The position numbers were made by a program, and so were the translations under genes. Under the pieces are notes generated by a model that was not told the DNA's origin, ran no database searches, and was given only the letters and a program-made list of their open reading frames with translations. Of a stretch of 64,000 nucleotides of DNA, positions 16,550-26,134 are shown one piece after another; positions within the stretch are counted from its first letter, which is position 1, and each line of letters starts with the position of its first letter. This stretch comes from Kibdelosporangium persicum (GTDB lineage Bacteria; Actinomycetota; Actinomycetes; Mycobacteriales; Pseudonocardiaceae). The stretch lies in contig NZ_JAAATY010000007.1 of NCBI RefSeq assembly GCF_013280595.1, positions 248,001 through 312,000 of the forward strand. Direction: 5' to 3'.

Positions 16550-18115
16550 ATGGGTGACCTGCCTGTCGTGGTGATCGGTGCGGGGCCGGTGGGGCTGGCC
16601 GCCGCGGCGCACCTGGCCGAGCGGGGCCTGCCGTTCATGGTGGTCGAGGCCGGTGACGGGCCGGGGGCTTCGGTGCGGGAGTGGGCGCACATCCGGTTGT
16701 TCAGCCCGTGGCAGTACAACACCGATCCGGCGGCCAGGCGGCTGCTGGAGCCCACCGGCTGGGTACTGCCCGACGCCGAGGTGTTGCCGACCGGCGCTGG
16801 GCTGGTCAGCGAGTACTTGGCGCCGCTGGCGGCGCACCCGGCAATCGCGCCGCACGTACGTTATGGGGCGCGCGTGGCGGCGATCTCTCGCGAGGGCGTC
16901 GACCGGGTACGTACCGCGGGCCGGGCGGAGGCGCCGTTCGTGGTGCGGTTGGCCGATGGCCAGGAGTTGTCCGCGCGGGCGGTGATCGACGCTTCCGGTA
17001 CCTGGCGGCAGCCCAATGTGCTGGGGGCCAACGGGTTGCCGGCCCGCGGCGAGGAGCAGATGGGCGAGGTCATCGCTACCGCGCTGCCGGACGTGCTGGG
17101 CGCCGACCGGGACAGGTACGTCGGTGTGCACACGCTGGTGGTTGGGGCCGGGCACTCCGCGGCGAACACTCTGCTGGCACTCGCCGAGCTTGCCGAGACG
17201 GCACCGGCCACCCGCATCACGTGGGCAGTACGCGGTGCGAGCGCGGATCGGGCGTTCGGCGGGGGTGACGCCGATGCGTTGCCCGGTCGTGGTGCCCTCG
17301 GCAGTGGGCTGCGGATGCTCATCGAGTCCGGCCGGATCGAGCTGCGTACGGGGTTCGGCGTGCGCGCCGTGCGGCCCACCGCTGACGGCCGGGTGGCGGT
17401 CGACGCCGATGGGCAGTCGGTGACGGTCGACCGGGTCGTGGCCGCGACCGGGTTCCGGCCAGACCACTCGATCGCTGACGAGTTGCGGCTCGACCTCGAC
17501 CCAGCTGTCGGGTGTACCCGGGCGCTGGCGCCGCTGATCGACCCGAACCTGCACTCCTGCGGCACAGTGCGCCCGCACGGGGTGGACGAGCTGTCGCACC
17601 CCGAGCCGAACTACTTCATCGTCGGGATGAAGTCCTATGGCCGAGCGCCGACGTTCCTGTTGGCCACCGGGTACGAGCAGGTCCGCTCCATCAGCGCGGC
17701 CCTAGCCGGTGACTGGTCGGCAGCGCGCGATGTGCAGCTGGAGTTGCCCGAGACCGGGGTGTGCTCGGTGACCGCCGGGGCTCGCGCCATCGCCGCCGAT
17801 GCCGCCGTCCGCCTTGGTCTGCCCGCGGACGTGCCGGCCAGGCTGGTGTCGGCCACGATCGCCCATTACGCGGTCACCTCCGACCTGCATGCCGCGGTGC
17901 GTGCCGCAGCCGACGAACTGGAGATCGAGGCGACCGCCGCCGATCAGCTTGCCGTACTGGTCGCCGATCAGCTTGAGGCCATGCTGGACACCGGCACCGC
18001 CGACCCTACCGTCGATGCTGCTGGTGACGGCGAGGTGGTGGGCGCGGCCGGCGGATCCTGCGGCGCACCTGCCGGGGCCGAGAACCTGTCGCTGTCGGCC
18101 TCGCTGGCTCGCTGA
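16550..18115 (+). CDS. FAD/NAD(P)-dependent flavoprotein, arsenic-linked
   Basis: A 521-residue flavoprotein monooxygenase-like protein. Dinucleotide-binding motifs are VVIGAGPVGLAAAAHL near residue 5 (FAD) and LVVGAGHSAANTLLAL near residue 197 (NADPH), with ATGFRPDHSI near residue 301. Residues past about 400 form an extra helical domain that ordinary ArsO proteins (about 350 residues) lack, ending with a cysteine in GGSCGAP. AAAGGGG precedes the ATG. Position between arsN and an MFS gene suggests oxidation of an organic or trivalent arsenical; that is inference from context. Confidence 0.75.
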   Translation: MGDLPVVVIGAGPVGLAAAAHLAERGLPFMVVEAGDGPGASVREWAHIRLFSPWQYNTDPAARRLLEPTGWVLPDAEVLPTGAGLVSEYLAPLAAHPAIAPHVRYGARVAAISREGVDRVRTAGRAEAPFVVRLADGQELSARAVIDASGTWRQPNVLGANGLPARGEEQMGEVIATALPDVLGADRDRYVGVHTLVVGAGHSAANTLLALAELAETAPATRITWAVRGASADRAFGGGDADALPGRGALGSGLRMLIESGRIELRTGFGVRAVRPTADGRVAVDADGQSVTVDRVVAATGFRPDHSIADELRLDLDPAVGCTRALAPLIDPNLHSCGTVRPHGVDELSHPEPNYFIVGMKSYGRAPTFLLATGYEQVRSISAALAGDWSAARDVQLELPETGVCSVTAGARAIAADAAVRLGLPADVPARLVSATIAHYAVTSDLHAAVRAAADELEIEATAADQLAVLVADQLEAMLDTGTADPTVDAAGDGEVVGAAGGSCGAPAGAENLSLSASLAR

Positions 18116-18121
18116 CCTGGC

Positions 18122-19357
18122 GTGGCTACGACGCAGACGCCGGCCGAGTCGGACCCGGCGACCCGTGCGGGGCTGCGGCGAGTGTTGGTGGTGCTGTGCA
18201 CCACGGAGATCACCAGCTGGGGCGTGCTCTACTACGCCTTCCCGGTGCTGGCCGGGCAGATCACCACTGCGACTGGCTGGTCGGCCACGGCGCTGACCGC
18301 GGCGTTGTCGGCCAGCCAGTTGGTCGCCGCCGCGATCGGTATCCCGGTCGGGCGATGGCTGGACCAGCAGGGGCCGCGCGGGGTGATGACCGCTGGGTCA
18401 TTTCTGGCGGTGGCGGCGGTGGTCGCGGTCGCCACTGCCCAGAATGTGGCGTGGTTCCTCGGGGCGTGGCTGCTTGCCGGGGTGGCCATGGGCGCGGTGC
18501 TCTACCCACCGGCGTTCGCCGCGTTGACCCGCTGGCACGGCCCCAACCGGGTCCACGCGCTCACGGTGCTGACGTTGGCCGCGGGGTTGGCCAGCACCGT
18601 GTTCGCCCCGTTGACCGCCTGGCTGTCGGCGCACCTGGACTGGCGCGGCACCTACCTGGTTCTCGCCGGAATTCTCGCCATGGTCACGATCCCCGGACAC
18701 TGGGTGGGCCTGCGTCTGCCCTGGCCGCCCCGTCCCACGGTAGAGCCGCAGCACGCCCAGGCCGCCGACCCGGCCCGGGTGGCGCGTAGCCGCGCGTTCC
18801 TGGCCCTGGTGACGGCAATGAGTGTGGCCGGGTTCGCCACGTTCGCAGTCGTGATCACCCTGGTGCCGCTGCTGGCCGAACGGGGCGTGGACACCGGCAC
18901 CGCGGCGGTGGCCCTCGGCCTCGGCGGCGCCGGTCAGGTCGCCGGCCGACTGGGCTACGGGGTGCTGACCCGGCACACCAGCGTGCGTATCCGCACCCTG
19001 CTGGTTCTGCTGGCTATGGGCGCCACCACCGCGTTGCTGGGCCTGCTCACCTCCGTGACCGCGCTGATCGGCGCGGCGATCATGGCGGGCATGGCCCGTG
19101 GGGTGTTCACCCTGCTGCATGCCACCGCCGTGACTGACCGGTGGGGAACGGCGCACTACGGCCGGCTCACGGGGCTGCTCTCGGCTCCATTGACGATCGC
19201 GATGGCGCTCGCGCCGTTCGCCGCGACCGCCCTGGCCGAGCTGTTCGACGGCTACCCGATCACCTTCCTCGCGCTGGGCGCGGTCACCGTCGCCGCTGCC
19301 CTGCTGTCGCTGGCCACGACCCACAACCCTGATGAAAGGACTCGATTTCGTGATTGA
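18122..19357 (+). CDS. MFS transporter, probable arsenical exporter
   Basis: A 411-residue major facilitator with twelve hydrophobic helices and the loop signature GRWLDQQGPRGVMTAG between helices 2 and 3. The GTG start lies six bases after the flavoprotein stop and the end overlaps arsO. MFS proteins in ars operons (ArsK and ArsJ types) export arsenite, organoarsenicals or arseno-phosphoglycerate. ArsJ normally pairs with a GAPDH gene, which is absent here. The substrate is therefore inferred only from the neighbours. Confidence 0.75.
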   Translation: MATTQTPAESDPATRAGLRRVLVVLCTTEITSWGVLYYAFPVLAGQITTATGWSATALTAALSASQLVAAAIGIPVGRWLDQQGPRGVMTAGSFLAVAAVVAVATAQNVAWFLGAWLLAGVAMGAVLYPPAFAALTRWHGPNRVHALTVLTLAAGLASTVFAPLTAWLSAHLDWRGTYLVLAGILAMVTIPGHWVGLRLPWPPRPTVEPQHAQAADPARVARSRAFLALVTAMSVAGFATFAVVITLVPLLAERGVDTGTAAVALGLGGAGQVAGRLGYGVLTRHTSVRIRTLLVLLAMGATTALLGLLTSVTALIGAAIMAGMARGVFTLLHATAVTDRWGTAHYGRLTGLLSAPLTIAMALAPFAATALAELFDGYPITFLALGAVTVAAALLSLATTHNPDERTRFRD

Positions 19358-20420
19358 TGTCGTCGTCATCGGCGCGGGCCAGTCCGGCCTGACCGCCGCC
19401 CGCATCCTCCGGAGCCACGGCCTCACCCCGGTGGTGCTGGAGGCTGGACCGGAGCCGGTCGGCTCATGGCCGCGCTACTACGACAGCCTCACCCTGTTCT
19501 CCCCGGCCGGGCACAGCGGGATGCCCGGCCTGGACTTTCCCGGCGAGCCCGACCACTACCCCCACCGCGACGAGGTCGTGGATTACCTGCGTCGCTACGC
19601 CGCCGACGTGGACGCAGACATCCGCACCAACACCCCGGTCACCGCGGTGACCGCCCACGACGAGCGCGGATACCTCGTGCACACCTCCGCGGGCACGACC
19701 CTTCACACGGCAGGGGTAGTGGCCGCGACCGGCTCCTTCGACAACCCGCACATGCCGGTCTTACCCGGTCAGGAAAGGTTCGGCGGGCGAGTGCTGCACG
19801 TCGCTGACTATCGGAATCCCAAACAGCATGCCGGTGAACGGATCATCGTGGTCGGCGCGGGCAATTCCGCTGTGCAGGTCGGCTATGAACTGGCCGAGGT
19901 CGCCACGGTTTCCCTGGCAACCCGCCGTCCGATCACGTTCCTGCCCCAGCGACGCGGCGGAAAGGACGTCCACCACTGGCTGGTGACCAGCGGTTTTGAT
20001 CAGTTGCCCCCGGAATGGCTGATCCGTTATGTCGGCGGAACGCTGGTGTTGGACACCGGCGACTACCGCACTGCCCTGACCACCGGGCGGCTGGACCGGC
20101 GCCCGATGTTCAGCACCTTCGACGGTGACGGTGTCGTCTGGGCCGACGGCACTCGTGACAAGGTCGATACCGTCCTTTTCGCCACCGGCTACCGCCCGCA
20201 CCTGGACTACCTCACCCCGCTGGGCGCCCTCGACGAGCACGGCATGCCTCGTCACTCCGGCGGGATCTCGGTCACCCATCCCGGCCTGGTGTACGTGGGA
20301 CTGGAGTTCCAACGGTCGTTCTCCTCCAACACCCTGCGCGGTGTGCACCGTGACGCCGGGCACGTCATCACTGCTCTGGTCGCCCACCTCCGCGACGCGC
20401 CCGCCACCATCGGCCTGTAA
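19350..20420 (+). CDS. arsO: ArsO-type flavin monooxygenase
   Basis: A 356-residue flavoprotein with FAD motif VVVIGAGQSGLTAARIL at the N-terminus, NADPH motif IIVVGAGNSAVQVGYEL near residue 164 and LFATGYRPHLDYL near the C-terminus. It matches ArsO-like proteins of ars operons. The GTG at 19350 has AAAGGA nine bases upstream. An ATG at 19332 would add six residues without a ribosome site. Its 5' end overlaps the MFS gene by eight bases. A second, distinct ArsO lies at 31617. Confidence 0.8.
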   Translation: MIDVVVIGAGQSGLTAARILRSHGLTPVVLEAGPEPVGSWPRYYDSLTLFSPAGHSGMPGLDFPGEPDHYPHRDEVVDYLRRYAADVDADIRTNTPVTAVTAHDERGYLVHTSAGTTLHTAGVVAATGSFDNPHMPVLPGQERFGGRVLHVADYRNPKQHAGERIIVVGAGNSAVQVGYELAEVATVSLATRRPITFLPQRRGGKDVHHWLVTSGFDQLPPEWLIRYVGGTLVLDTGDYRTALTTGRLDRRPMFSTFDGDGVVWADGTRDKVDTVLFATGYRPHLDYLTPLGALDEHGMPRHSGGISVTHPGLVYVGLEFQRSFSSNTLRGVHRDAGHVITALVAHLRDAPATIGL

Positions 20421-20452
20421 CCACCAGACCGCGCAAGACGCGGGTTTCGGAC

Positions 20453-20510
20453 GCTCGTGCAGCACGTCCGGCCGAACTCGTCCCGGATCGGCCGGACGTG
20501 CTCCACGAGC
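20453..20510. terminator. Bidirectional hairpin between arsO and arsC
   Basis: Two 22-base arms (20453-20474 and 20489-20510) are inverted repeats with one mismatch around a 14-base loop. This is a very strong hairpin between two convergent genes, well placed to end both transcripts. The loop and right arm repeat the sequence that encodes VRPIRDE near the end of arsC. Confidence 0.8.
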
Positions 20511-20537
20511 TTGCGGCACGGTCGCCGACTGCCTTGT

Positions 20538-20942
20538 CTAGTCCAGGATTTCAGCTACCAGCCGACGAACTCGGCGGTCGATCTCGTCCCGGATCGGCCG
20601 GACGGCATCCACACCCTTGCCCGCCGGGTCGTCGAGCTGCCAGTCGAGATAACGCTTGCCAGGGAACACCGGACACGTGTCGCCGCAGCCCATAGTGATG
20701 ACCACATCGGACGCTTCGACGTCCTCAGTGGTCAGCTTGGACGGCACCTCGGCGGTAATGTCCAAGCCCCACTCGGCGAGCGCCTCGGCCGCGGCGGGGT
20801 TGACTGTGCCCGCCGGGTCGGAACCTGCGGAGCGCACGGCGATGCGGCCGAGCCCGTAGTGCTGCAGCAGCGCGGCAGCCATCTGGGAACGGCCGGCGTT
20901 GTGCACGCAGACGAACAGGACTTCAGGAACGTTCGCCACCAC
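20538..20942 (-). CDS. arsC: Arsenate reductase, LMW-phosphatase type
   Basis: A 134-residue arsenate reductase converting arsenate to arsenite with thiol-derived electrons. The phosphate-loop motif CVHNAGRSQ holds nucleophilic Cys12 and Arg18. Cys86 and Cys90 in MGCGDTCPVFPG are the candidate resolving cysteines, close to the thioredoxin-coupled pattern. The GTG start follows AGGAG. It is transcribed with, or just after, the longer arsC gene upstream on the same strand and ends at the shared hairpin with arsO. Confidence 0.9.
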   Translation of the reverse strand: MVANVPEVLFVCVHNAGRSQMAAALLQHYGLGRIAVRSAGSDPAGTVNPAAAEALAEWGLDITAEVPSKLTTEDVEASDVVITMGCGDTCPVFPGKRYLDWQLDDPAGKGVDAVRPIRDEIDRRVRRLVAEILD

Positions 20943-21073
20943 GTACTCCTCTGATCAGTTGTCCTGGTCTTGGCTGTAACGGTACAACCCGATCACCAGG
21001 CTGCTGCGCAGCCGTCGTGTCATGGTCGATGCCCGCGCGGGCCACAACGGCCTTGTCGTCCACATGCGACTGT

Positions 21074-21715
21074 TCAGTCGGACAGTTCTGACAGGAGACC
21101 GCGGATGCGGTGGCCGATGTCGTCGCGGATGCGACGGACCTGGTCGAGGGGCGCGCCGACCGGGTCGGGGATGTCCCAGTCGAGGTAGCGCTTGCCCGGG
21201 TAGACCGGGCAGGCGTCGCCGCATCCCATGGTGACCACGACGTCCGCCGCGCGCACGACCTCGTCGGTGAGCGGTTTCGGGTACGCCTCGGTCAGTGGGA
21301 TGCCGAGTTCGGCGAGCGCGTCGGTGATGGTGTCGGGCATCTGGTCTTGTGGGTGGCTGCCCGCGGAACGGACGGCCACTTTGCCGGAAGCGTGGTGGTT
21401 CAGCAGCGCGGCGGCGATCTGCGAGCGGCCGATGTTGTGGAGGCAGATGAACAGCACCTGTGGCGCGGTGATGGGGGTTAGGCCCTGGGCGCGGCCGTAG
21501 TCGGTAAGTCGTTGCTTGGCGAACCTTGCGGTCAGTGAGGCCAGGTGCAGTGTGACGGTCGCGCGGGCTTCCAGCAGGTCGTAGGTTTCGTAGACGAACC
21601 GCCCGACGGTCCCGCGAGCGAACACGCCCTGGAACTTCTCGGCGAGCTCGTCGGTGATCCGGTGCAGTTGATCCCCGATGTGGTGCTGGGGAAGGCCTTC
21701 GGTGGCGCGAGTCAT
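21074..21715 (-). CDS. arsC: Arsenate reductase with N-terminal helical bundle
   Basis: A 213-residue protein. About 70 N-terminal residues form a three-helix segment (HHIGDQLHRITDELAEKFQG) found on many actinobacterial ArsC proteins. The reductase domain has CLHNIGRSQ and MGCGDACPVYPGKRYLDW. The start is the ATG with GGGAGCC upstream; the frame is open further but has no ribosome site. It is divergent from arsR at 21855 across a candidate operator. Confidence 0.9.
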   Translation of the reverse strand: MTRATEGLPQHHIGDQLHRITDELAEKFQGVFARGTVGRFVYETYDLLEARATVTLHLASLTARFAKQRLTDYGRAQGLTPITAPQVLFICLHNIGRSQIAAALLNHHASGKVAVRSAGSHPQDQMPDTITDALAELGIPLTEAYPKPLTDEVVRAADVVVTMGCGDACPVYPGKRYLDWDIPDPVGAPLDQVRRIRDDIGHRIRGLLSELSD

Positions 21716-21780
21716 GATCGGCTCCCTGCCCGTGCACTCCGCTGAGCGCTGTTTCGACGCGGGACAGCACAGCAGTGTGG

Positions 21781-21796
21781 ATCGACTCTTGTCAAT
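21781..21796. promoter_or_regulatory. Candidate ArsR operator, arsC/arsR
   Basis: ATCGAC-TCTT-GTCAAT, an imperfect 6-base inverted repeat in the gap between arsC and arsR. On the minus strand it contains TTGACA, a good -35 element for arsC. It resembles the repeat before the ArsR-ArsC fusion at 33942. Confidence 0.4.
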
Positions 21797-21854
21797 CCAG
21801 AACGTACGCTGTGTGGCACATCGCTTCCTCTGGGTGAACGGGAGATAGGGGTCT

Positions 21855-22166
21855 TTGGTGGCCACGGTGCCTGATGGCGCGGACTTGCCCGATGACGATG
21901 CGGTCGCAGTGCGCGTGGTCCTGGTGTGTCGTGCGCTGGCCAATCCTGTGCGGGTGCGACTGCTCAGCCTGTTGCGTGCCGCGCCCGGTGGCGAAGCCTG
22001 TGTGGGCGAGCTGATCGAAAGCGTCGGCGTGTCCCAGTCGACCGTCAGTCATCACTTGCGTGTCCTGGTCGACGCCGGACTGGTCCGCTCGGCGCGCAGG
22101 GGGCACTGGGTCTGGTATTCACCCCGGTCAGACCAGCTTGACGTGATCGATTTCCTGCTGCGGTGA
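21855..22166 (+). CDS. arsR: ArsR-family regulator
   Basis: A 103-residue winged-helix repressor. The recognition helix is VSQSTVSHHLRVLVDAGL. The metal site of ArsR proteins is usually ELCVC at the start of the recognition region; here it is EACVGEL, so only one of the two cysteines remains. It may sense arsenite differently or another ligand. Start is TTG 21855 or the next codon GTG 21858, after GGGAGATAGGGG. It precedes pstS by 178 bases and is divergent from arsC. Confidence 0.85.
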   Translation: MVATVPDGADLPDDDAVAVRVVLVCRALANPVRVRLLSLLRAAPGGEACVGELIESVGVSQSTVSHHLRVLVDAGLVRSARRGHWVWYSPRSDQLDVIDFLLR

Positions 22167-22227
22167 GCGGCATGCGGCAGATTCACCAGCTTCCGCTGCG
22201 TCGAGTTTTTTCGATCCGATGCGGCGC

Positions 22228-22256
22228 TGTCACGGCGTGTTCACCTGCTGTTTAGA
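22228..22256 (+). promoter_or_regulatory. PHO box upstream of pstS
   Basis: Direct repeats at 11-base spacing: TGTCACG (22228), GTTCACC (22239) and GTTTAGA (22250). The middle unit is a perfect match to the actinobacterial PhoP half-site GTTCACC. It lies 88 bases before the pstS start. Confidence 0.7.
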
Positions 22257-22343
22257 ACGACACTCTTCGATGCAAGAGTCCCGCGATCGCGGGTTTGACA
22301 GATCGCCCTGAGGCGGGGCGGCACCCATCAGGAGGGCACACCA

Positions 22344-23327
22344 GTGACCATCCGCCAGGTGAAATTCGCGCGTGTGGCACCCGTTTTTGTGGCCGCCGCG
22401 TTGGCGCTGGCCGGCTGCGGAGGCAGTGAGAACGCCGGCACCGGCACCGGCGAGAGCGGCGGTGAGCAGCTGTCCGGTCCGGTCGTGATCGATGGATCGA
22501 GCACGGTGAAGCCGTTGTCGGCGACCGCGGGCGAGCTGTTCATGGAGGCCAACCGGGGCGTCCAGGTCACGGTCGCGACGTCGGGTACCGGTGGTGGTTT
22601 CAAGAAGTTCTGTGCCGGTGAGACCGACATCTCCAACGCGTCCCGGGCGATCACGGAGGCGGAAAAGAAGCTCTGCGCCGACAAGGGAATCAAGTACACC
22701 GAGCTGCAGGTGGCCAACGACGCGCTGACGGTCGTGGTCAACAAGGACAACAACTGGGTCGACTGTCTCACCGTCGAACAGTTGAAGAAGATCTGGGAGC
22801 CCAACTCCAAGGTCAAGAACTGGAACGAGGTCGACCCGAAGTTCCCGAACGAGCCGATGGCCTTGTACGGGGCGGGGTCGGACTCGGGCACGTTCGACTA
22901 CTTCACAAGCGCGATCAACGGCAAGGAAGGTGCAAGCCGCACCGACTACAACCCCACTGAGGACGACAACATCACCGTCCAGGGCGTCAGCGGGTCCAAG
23001 GGTGGCCTTGGCTACTTCGGGTTCTCCTACTTCGAGGAGAACGCCGGCAAGCTCAAGGCCCTCAAGGTCGACGGCGGCAAGGGCTGTGTCGAGCCGTCGG
23101 TGAAGACCGCGCAGGACGGTACGTACACGCCGTTGGCGCGGCCGCTGTTCGTCTACCCGTCGGACGCTGGTCTGAAGAAGAAGCAGGTCGAGAAGTTCGC
23201 CGAGTTCTACCTGGAGAAGAACGAGGAGATCGTCAAGACGGCCCGGTTCGTGCCGCTGACCGAGGAGCAGAAGAAGAAGGCCAACGAGGCACTGGCCGCG
23301 TTGAAGGCGCAGGCGGGCGGCAAGTGA
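22344..23327 (+). CDS. pstS: Phosphate ABC transporter, binding lipoprotein
   Basis: A 327-residue periplasmic-type phosphate-binding lipoprotein with lipobox LALAGC (Cys25). The binding site GSSTVKPLS, the TSGTGGGFKKFC region and the GSDSGTFDYFT motif mark the PstS fold. High-affinity Pst systems favour phosphate over arsenate, which suits an arsenic island. The GTG start has AGGAGGG upstream. Its stop overlaps pstC in GTGA, and a PHO box precedes it. Confidence 0.95.
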   Translation: MTIRQVKFARVAPVFVAAALALAGCGGSENAGTGTGESGGEQLSGPVVIDGSSTVKPLSATAGELFMEANRGVQVTVATSGTGGGFKKFCAGETDISNASRAITEAEKKLCADKGIKYTELQVANDALTVVVNKDNNWVDCLTVEQLKKIWEPNSKVKNWNEVDPKFPNEPMALYGAGSDSGTFDYFTSAINGKEGASRTDYNPTEDDNITVQGVSGSKGGLGYFGFSYFEENAGKLKALKVDGGKGCVEPSVKTAQDGTYTPLARPLFVYPSDAGLKKKQVEKFAEFYLEKNEEIVKTARFVPLTEEQKKKANEALAALKAQAGGK

Positions 23328-24310
23328 CGGTCCGCCAGACCCGCAGGAGTGGTCCCTCGGCGTCGGGGGACCACTTCGTGCTGTGGCAGGGGCCCAGCGT
23401 GGACCTGACGCAGCAGCGCCGCCGGATGGGGGAACGCGTGATCAAGGCGTTCCTGGTTGGTGCGGCGCTGCTGTCGGTCGTCGTCACGGTCGGCATCGTG
23501 GTGTCGTTGTTCGCCCCGTTGACCGAGTTCTTCAGTCACGTGGGCATCGGCGAGTTCCTGTTCGGGACCGAATGGACGGTCGGCTTCGGGAACAAGGCCA
23601 GCTGGGACGACAAGTCCTGGGGTGTGCTGCCGCTGGTGACCGCCACGTTCGTCATGACCGCGATCGCCCTGCTGGTCGCCGTGCCGCTCGGTTTGGGTGC
23701 GGCGGCGTTCCTCAGTGAGTACGCCTCCCCGCGAGCGCGCAAGATCCTCAAGCCCATCCTCGAGATTTTGGCCGGTATCCCAACTGTCGCGTTCGGATTC
23801 ATCGCACTGACGGTCGTCACCCCGCTGCTGGGTAACATCTTCCAGTTCAATGGCATCTTCAACATGCTCGCCCCTGGCATCGTGATGGGCTTCATGATCG
23901 TGCCCACCGTGGCGTCGCTGAGCGAGGACGCCATGTCCGCGGTCCCGCTGGCGCTGCGGCAGGGCTCGTATGCCTTGGGAGCCAACAGGATGAAGACGAC
24001 TGTGCGGGTGGTGTTCCCGGCCGCGTTGTCCGGCATCGTCGCGGCGATCGTGCTGGGCATCTCCCGGGCGGTCGGTGAGACGATGATCGTCACCATCGGC
24101 GCGGGCCTGCAACCGAAGATGACATTGGACCCGACACAAGGCGCGCAGGCGATGACCGGGTTCATCGCGCAGATCGCCAGCGGAGACGCCCCGGAGGGCA
24201 GTCCGGTGTACTACTCGCTGTTCGCGGTCGGTTCGCTGCTGTTCCTGTTGACCTTGCTGATCAACATGATCAGCATCCGGTTGGTGCGCAAGTACAGGCA
24301 GGCCTACTGA
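23324..24310 (+). CDS. pstC: Phosphate ABC transporter permease PstC
   Basis: A 328-residue inner-membrane permease with six helices. The ABC coupling loop, EDAMSAVPLALRQGSYALGA near residues 200-219, contacts the ATPase PstB. The N-terminus carries a longer cytoplasmic arm of about 35 residues. GTGA overlap with pstS and TGATG overlap with pstA place it firmly in pstSCAB. Confidence 0.95.
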   Translation: MTVRQTRRSGPSASGDHFVLWQGPSVDLTQQRRRMGERVIKAFLVGAALLSVVVTVGIVVSLFAPLTEFFSHVGIGEFLFGTEWTVGFGNKASWDDKSWGVLPLVTATFVMTAIALLVAVPLGLGAAAFLSEYASPRARKILKPILEILAGIPTVAFGFIALTVVTPLLGNIFQFNGIFNMLAPGIVMGFMIVPTVASLSEDAMSAVPLALRQGSYALGANRMKTTVRVVFPAALSGIVAAIVLGISRAVGETMIVTIGAGLQPKMTLDPTQGAQAMTGFIAQIASGDAPEGSPVYYSLFAVGSLLFLLTLLINMISIRLVRKYRQAY

Positions 24311-25203
24311 TGACCACCACGACAGTTTCGTTCGGCGAGCGTCTGCGTTCCGGACGCCGGTCCAGTACCGCCTCGATGGTGTTCACAGCCGTCCTGTGGG
24401 CGTGCATGGCGATCATCTGCGCGTTTCTGTTCTTCGTTCTGTTCACCATCATTCAGCAGGGTGTGGCGAGGCTCGACGGGAACCTGCTGGACCGGCAGCC
24501 GTCGCAGATCCGTCCGGAGACCGCGGGTGTGCAGTCGGCGTTGTTCGGCACGCTGTGGGTGATCGGTCTGACAGCGGTGATCGCGGTCCCGCTCGGGATC
24601 GCCGCCGCGGTGTACCTGGAGGAGTACGCCGACCCGAAACGCTGGTATAACCGGCTGATCGAGCTGAACATCCAGAACCTGGCCGCGGTTCCGACGATCA
24701 TCTACGGCATCCTGGTGCTGGCGTTCGTCGTGCGCGGGCCGCTGTCCGTGGGCGCGGTGGTCCTGGCTGGTGGTGTCGCTCTCGCCTTGCTGATCCTGCC
24801 GGTCATCATCATCACCACCCGAGAGGCGCTCAGAGCTGTGCCCGAGGAGATCCGGGCCGGATCGCTGGCCTTGGGCGCCACGCCGTGGCAGACCACGTGG
24901 AAGCAGGTGTTGCCGGCGGCGATCTCCGGTATCGCCACGGGCACGATCCTGTCGCTGTCGCGGGCGATCGGTGAGGCCGCGCCGCTGATCCTGGTCGGTG
25001 CCACGACGTTCATCACCTTCAACCCGGACGGCGTGTTCTCCCGGTACACCACGCTTCCGGTGCAGATCTACACCCTGGTGCCGGAGGATCGCGACGCGTA
25101 CCGCGACTTGGCGTACGCGACCATTTTGTTGCTGATCATCGTTCTGCTTGCCATGAACGCCATCGCGATCTGGCTGCGCAACCGCTACCAGCGTCGCTGG
25201 TGA
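24310..25203 (+). CDS. pstA: Phosphate ABC transporter permease PstA
   Basis: A 297-residue permease partner of PstC, with the loop [20 protein letters not shown] near residue 170 and six membrane helices. The start ATG overlaps the pstC stop. It is 23 bases before pstB. Confidence 0.95.
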   Translation: MTTTTVSFGERLRSGRRSSTASMVFTAVLWACMAIICAFLFFVLFTIIQQGVARLDGNLLDRQPSQIRPETAGVQSALFGTLWVIGLTAVIAVPLGIAAAVYLEEYADPKRWYNRLIELNIQNLAAVPTIIYGILVLAFVVRGPLSVGAVVLAGGVALALLILPVIIITTREALRAVPEEIRAGSLALGATPWQTTWKQVLPAAISGIATGTILSLSRAIGEAAPLILVGATTFITFNPDGVFSRYTTLPVQIYTLVPEDRDAYRDLAYATILLLIIVLLAMNAIAIWLRNRYQRRW

Positions 25204-25226
25204 CCGGGGGAGGAGACCGATACCCG

Positions 25227-26129
25227 ATGACTCGAGCGGAGCATGACACTGTGACCCCAGCCGACAAGGACGCGACGGGCGAGATCGCGCAGCCCCCAGG
25301 GCACGTCGAAGTATGGCGCGGCAACGAGCATTCACCTGTGGAGGGAGCACCCGACGGTGTGATCACGCTCAAGGACCTGGAGGTCTACTACGGGGACTTC
25401 CGTGCCGTCACCGATGTGAACGTCCAGTTCGGCAGCAAGGAGATCACCGCGCTGATCGGCCCGTCCGGTTGCGGCAAGTCGACTGTGCTGCGGTGCCTGA
25501 ACCGGATGAACGACCTGGTGCCGGGAGCTCGGGTGGTGGGCACTGTGGCCTACCACGGGGTGGACATCTACGGGCCGGATGTGGACGTGATCGAGGTCCG
25601 CCGCCGGGTCGGCATGGTGTTCCAGAAGCCGAACCCGTTCCCGAAGTCCATTTACGACAACGTCGCCTACGGCCCCAGGGTGACCGGCATGAAGGTCGAC
25701 TCGATGGACGAGCTCGTCGAGCGGGCGCTGCGCGGTGCGGCGTTGTGGGACGAGGTGAAGGACAAGCTCAAGCAGAACGCGTTCGGCCTGTCCGGTGGTC
25801 AGCAGCAGCGGTTGTGCATCGCGCGGGCGATCGCGACCAGCCCGGAGGTGATCCTGATGGACGAGCCGTGTTCCGCGCTGGACCCGATCGCCACGGCGAA
25901 GATCGAGGATCTGATGGCCGAGCTGGCCAAGACCTACACGATCATCATCGTCACGCACAACATGCAGCAGGCCGCTCGTGTCTCGCAGCGCACCGGGTTC
26001 TTCACCGCCGAGGCCGACGAGATGGGGCACCGGACTGGGCGGCTGGTGGAGTTCGACACCACCGAGCACATCTTCGGCAACCCGTCCGACGAACGGACCG
26101 AGGCCTACATCACCGGCCGATTCGGCTGA
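25227..26129 (+). CDS. pstB: Phosphate ABC transporter ATPase PstB
   Basis: A 300-residue ATPase that powers PstSCA. Walker A is GPSGCGKST, the signature [15 protein letters not shown], and Walker [14 protein letters not shown]. The first 45 residues are an extra polar arm compared with the usual 250-260-residue PstB. The chosen ATG follows GGAGGAGA. The response-regulator gene starts five bases after its stop. Confidence 0.95.
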   Translation: MTRAEHDTVTPADKDATGEIAQPPGHVEVWRGNEHSPVEGAPDGVITLKDLEVYYGDFRAVTDVNVQFGSKEITALIGPSGCGKSTVLRCLNRMNDLVPGARVVGTVAYHGVDIYGPDVDVIEVRRRVGMVFQKPNPFPKSIYDNVAYGPRVTGMKVDSMDELVERALRGAALWDEVKDKLKQNAFGLSGGQQQRLCIARAIATSPEVILMDEPCSALDPIATAKIEDLMAELAKTYTIIIVTHNMQQAARVSQRTGFFTAEADEMGHRTGRLVEFDTTEHIFGNPSDERTEAYITGRFG

Positions 26130-26134
26130 CCGCC

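Noticed and set aside
18122-19357. ArsJ-type arseno-phosphoglycerate exporter
   Set aside because: ArsJ works with a glyceraldehyde-phosphate dehydrogenase gene, which is absent here; only a general MFS arsenical exporter is supported.
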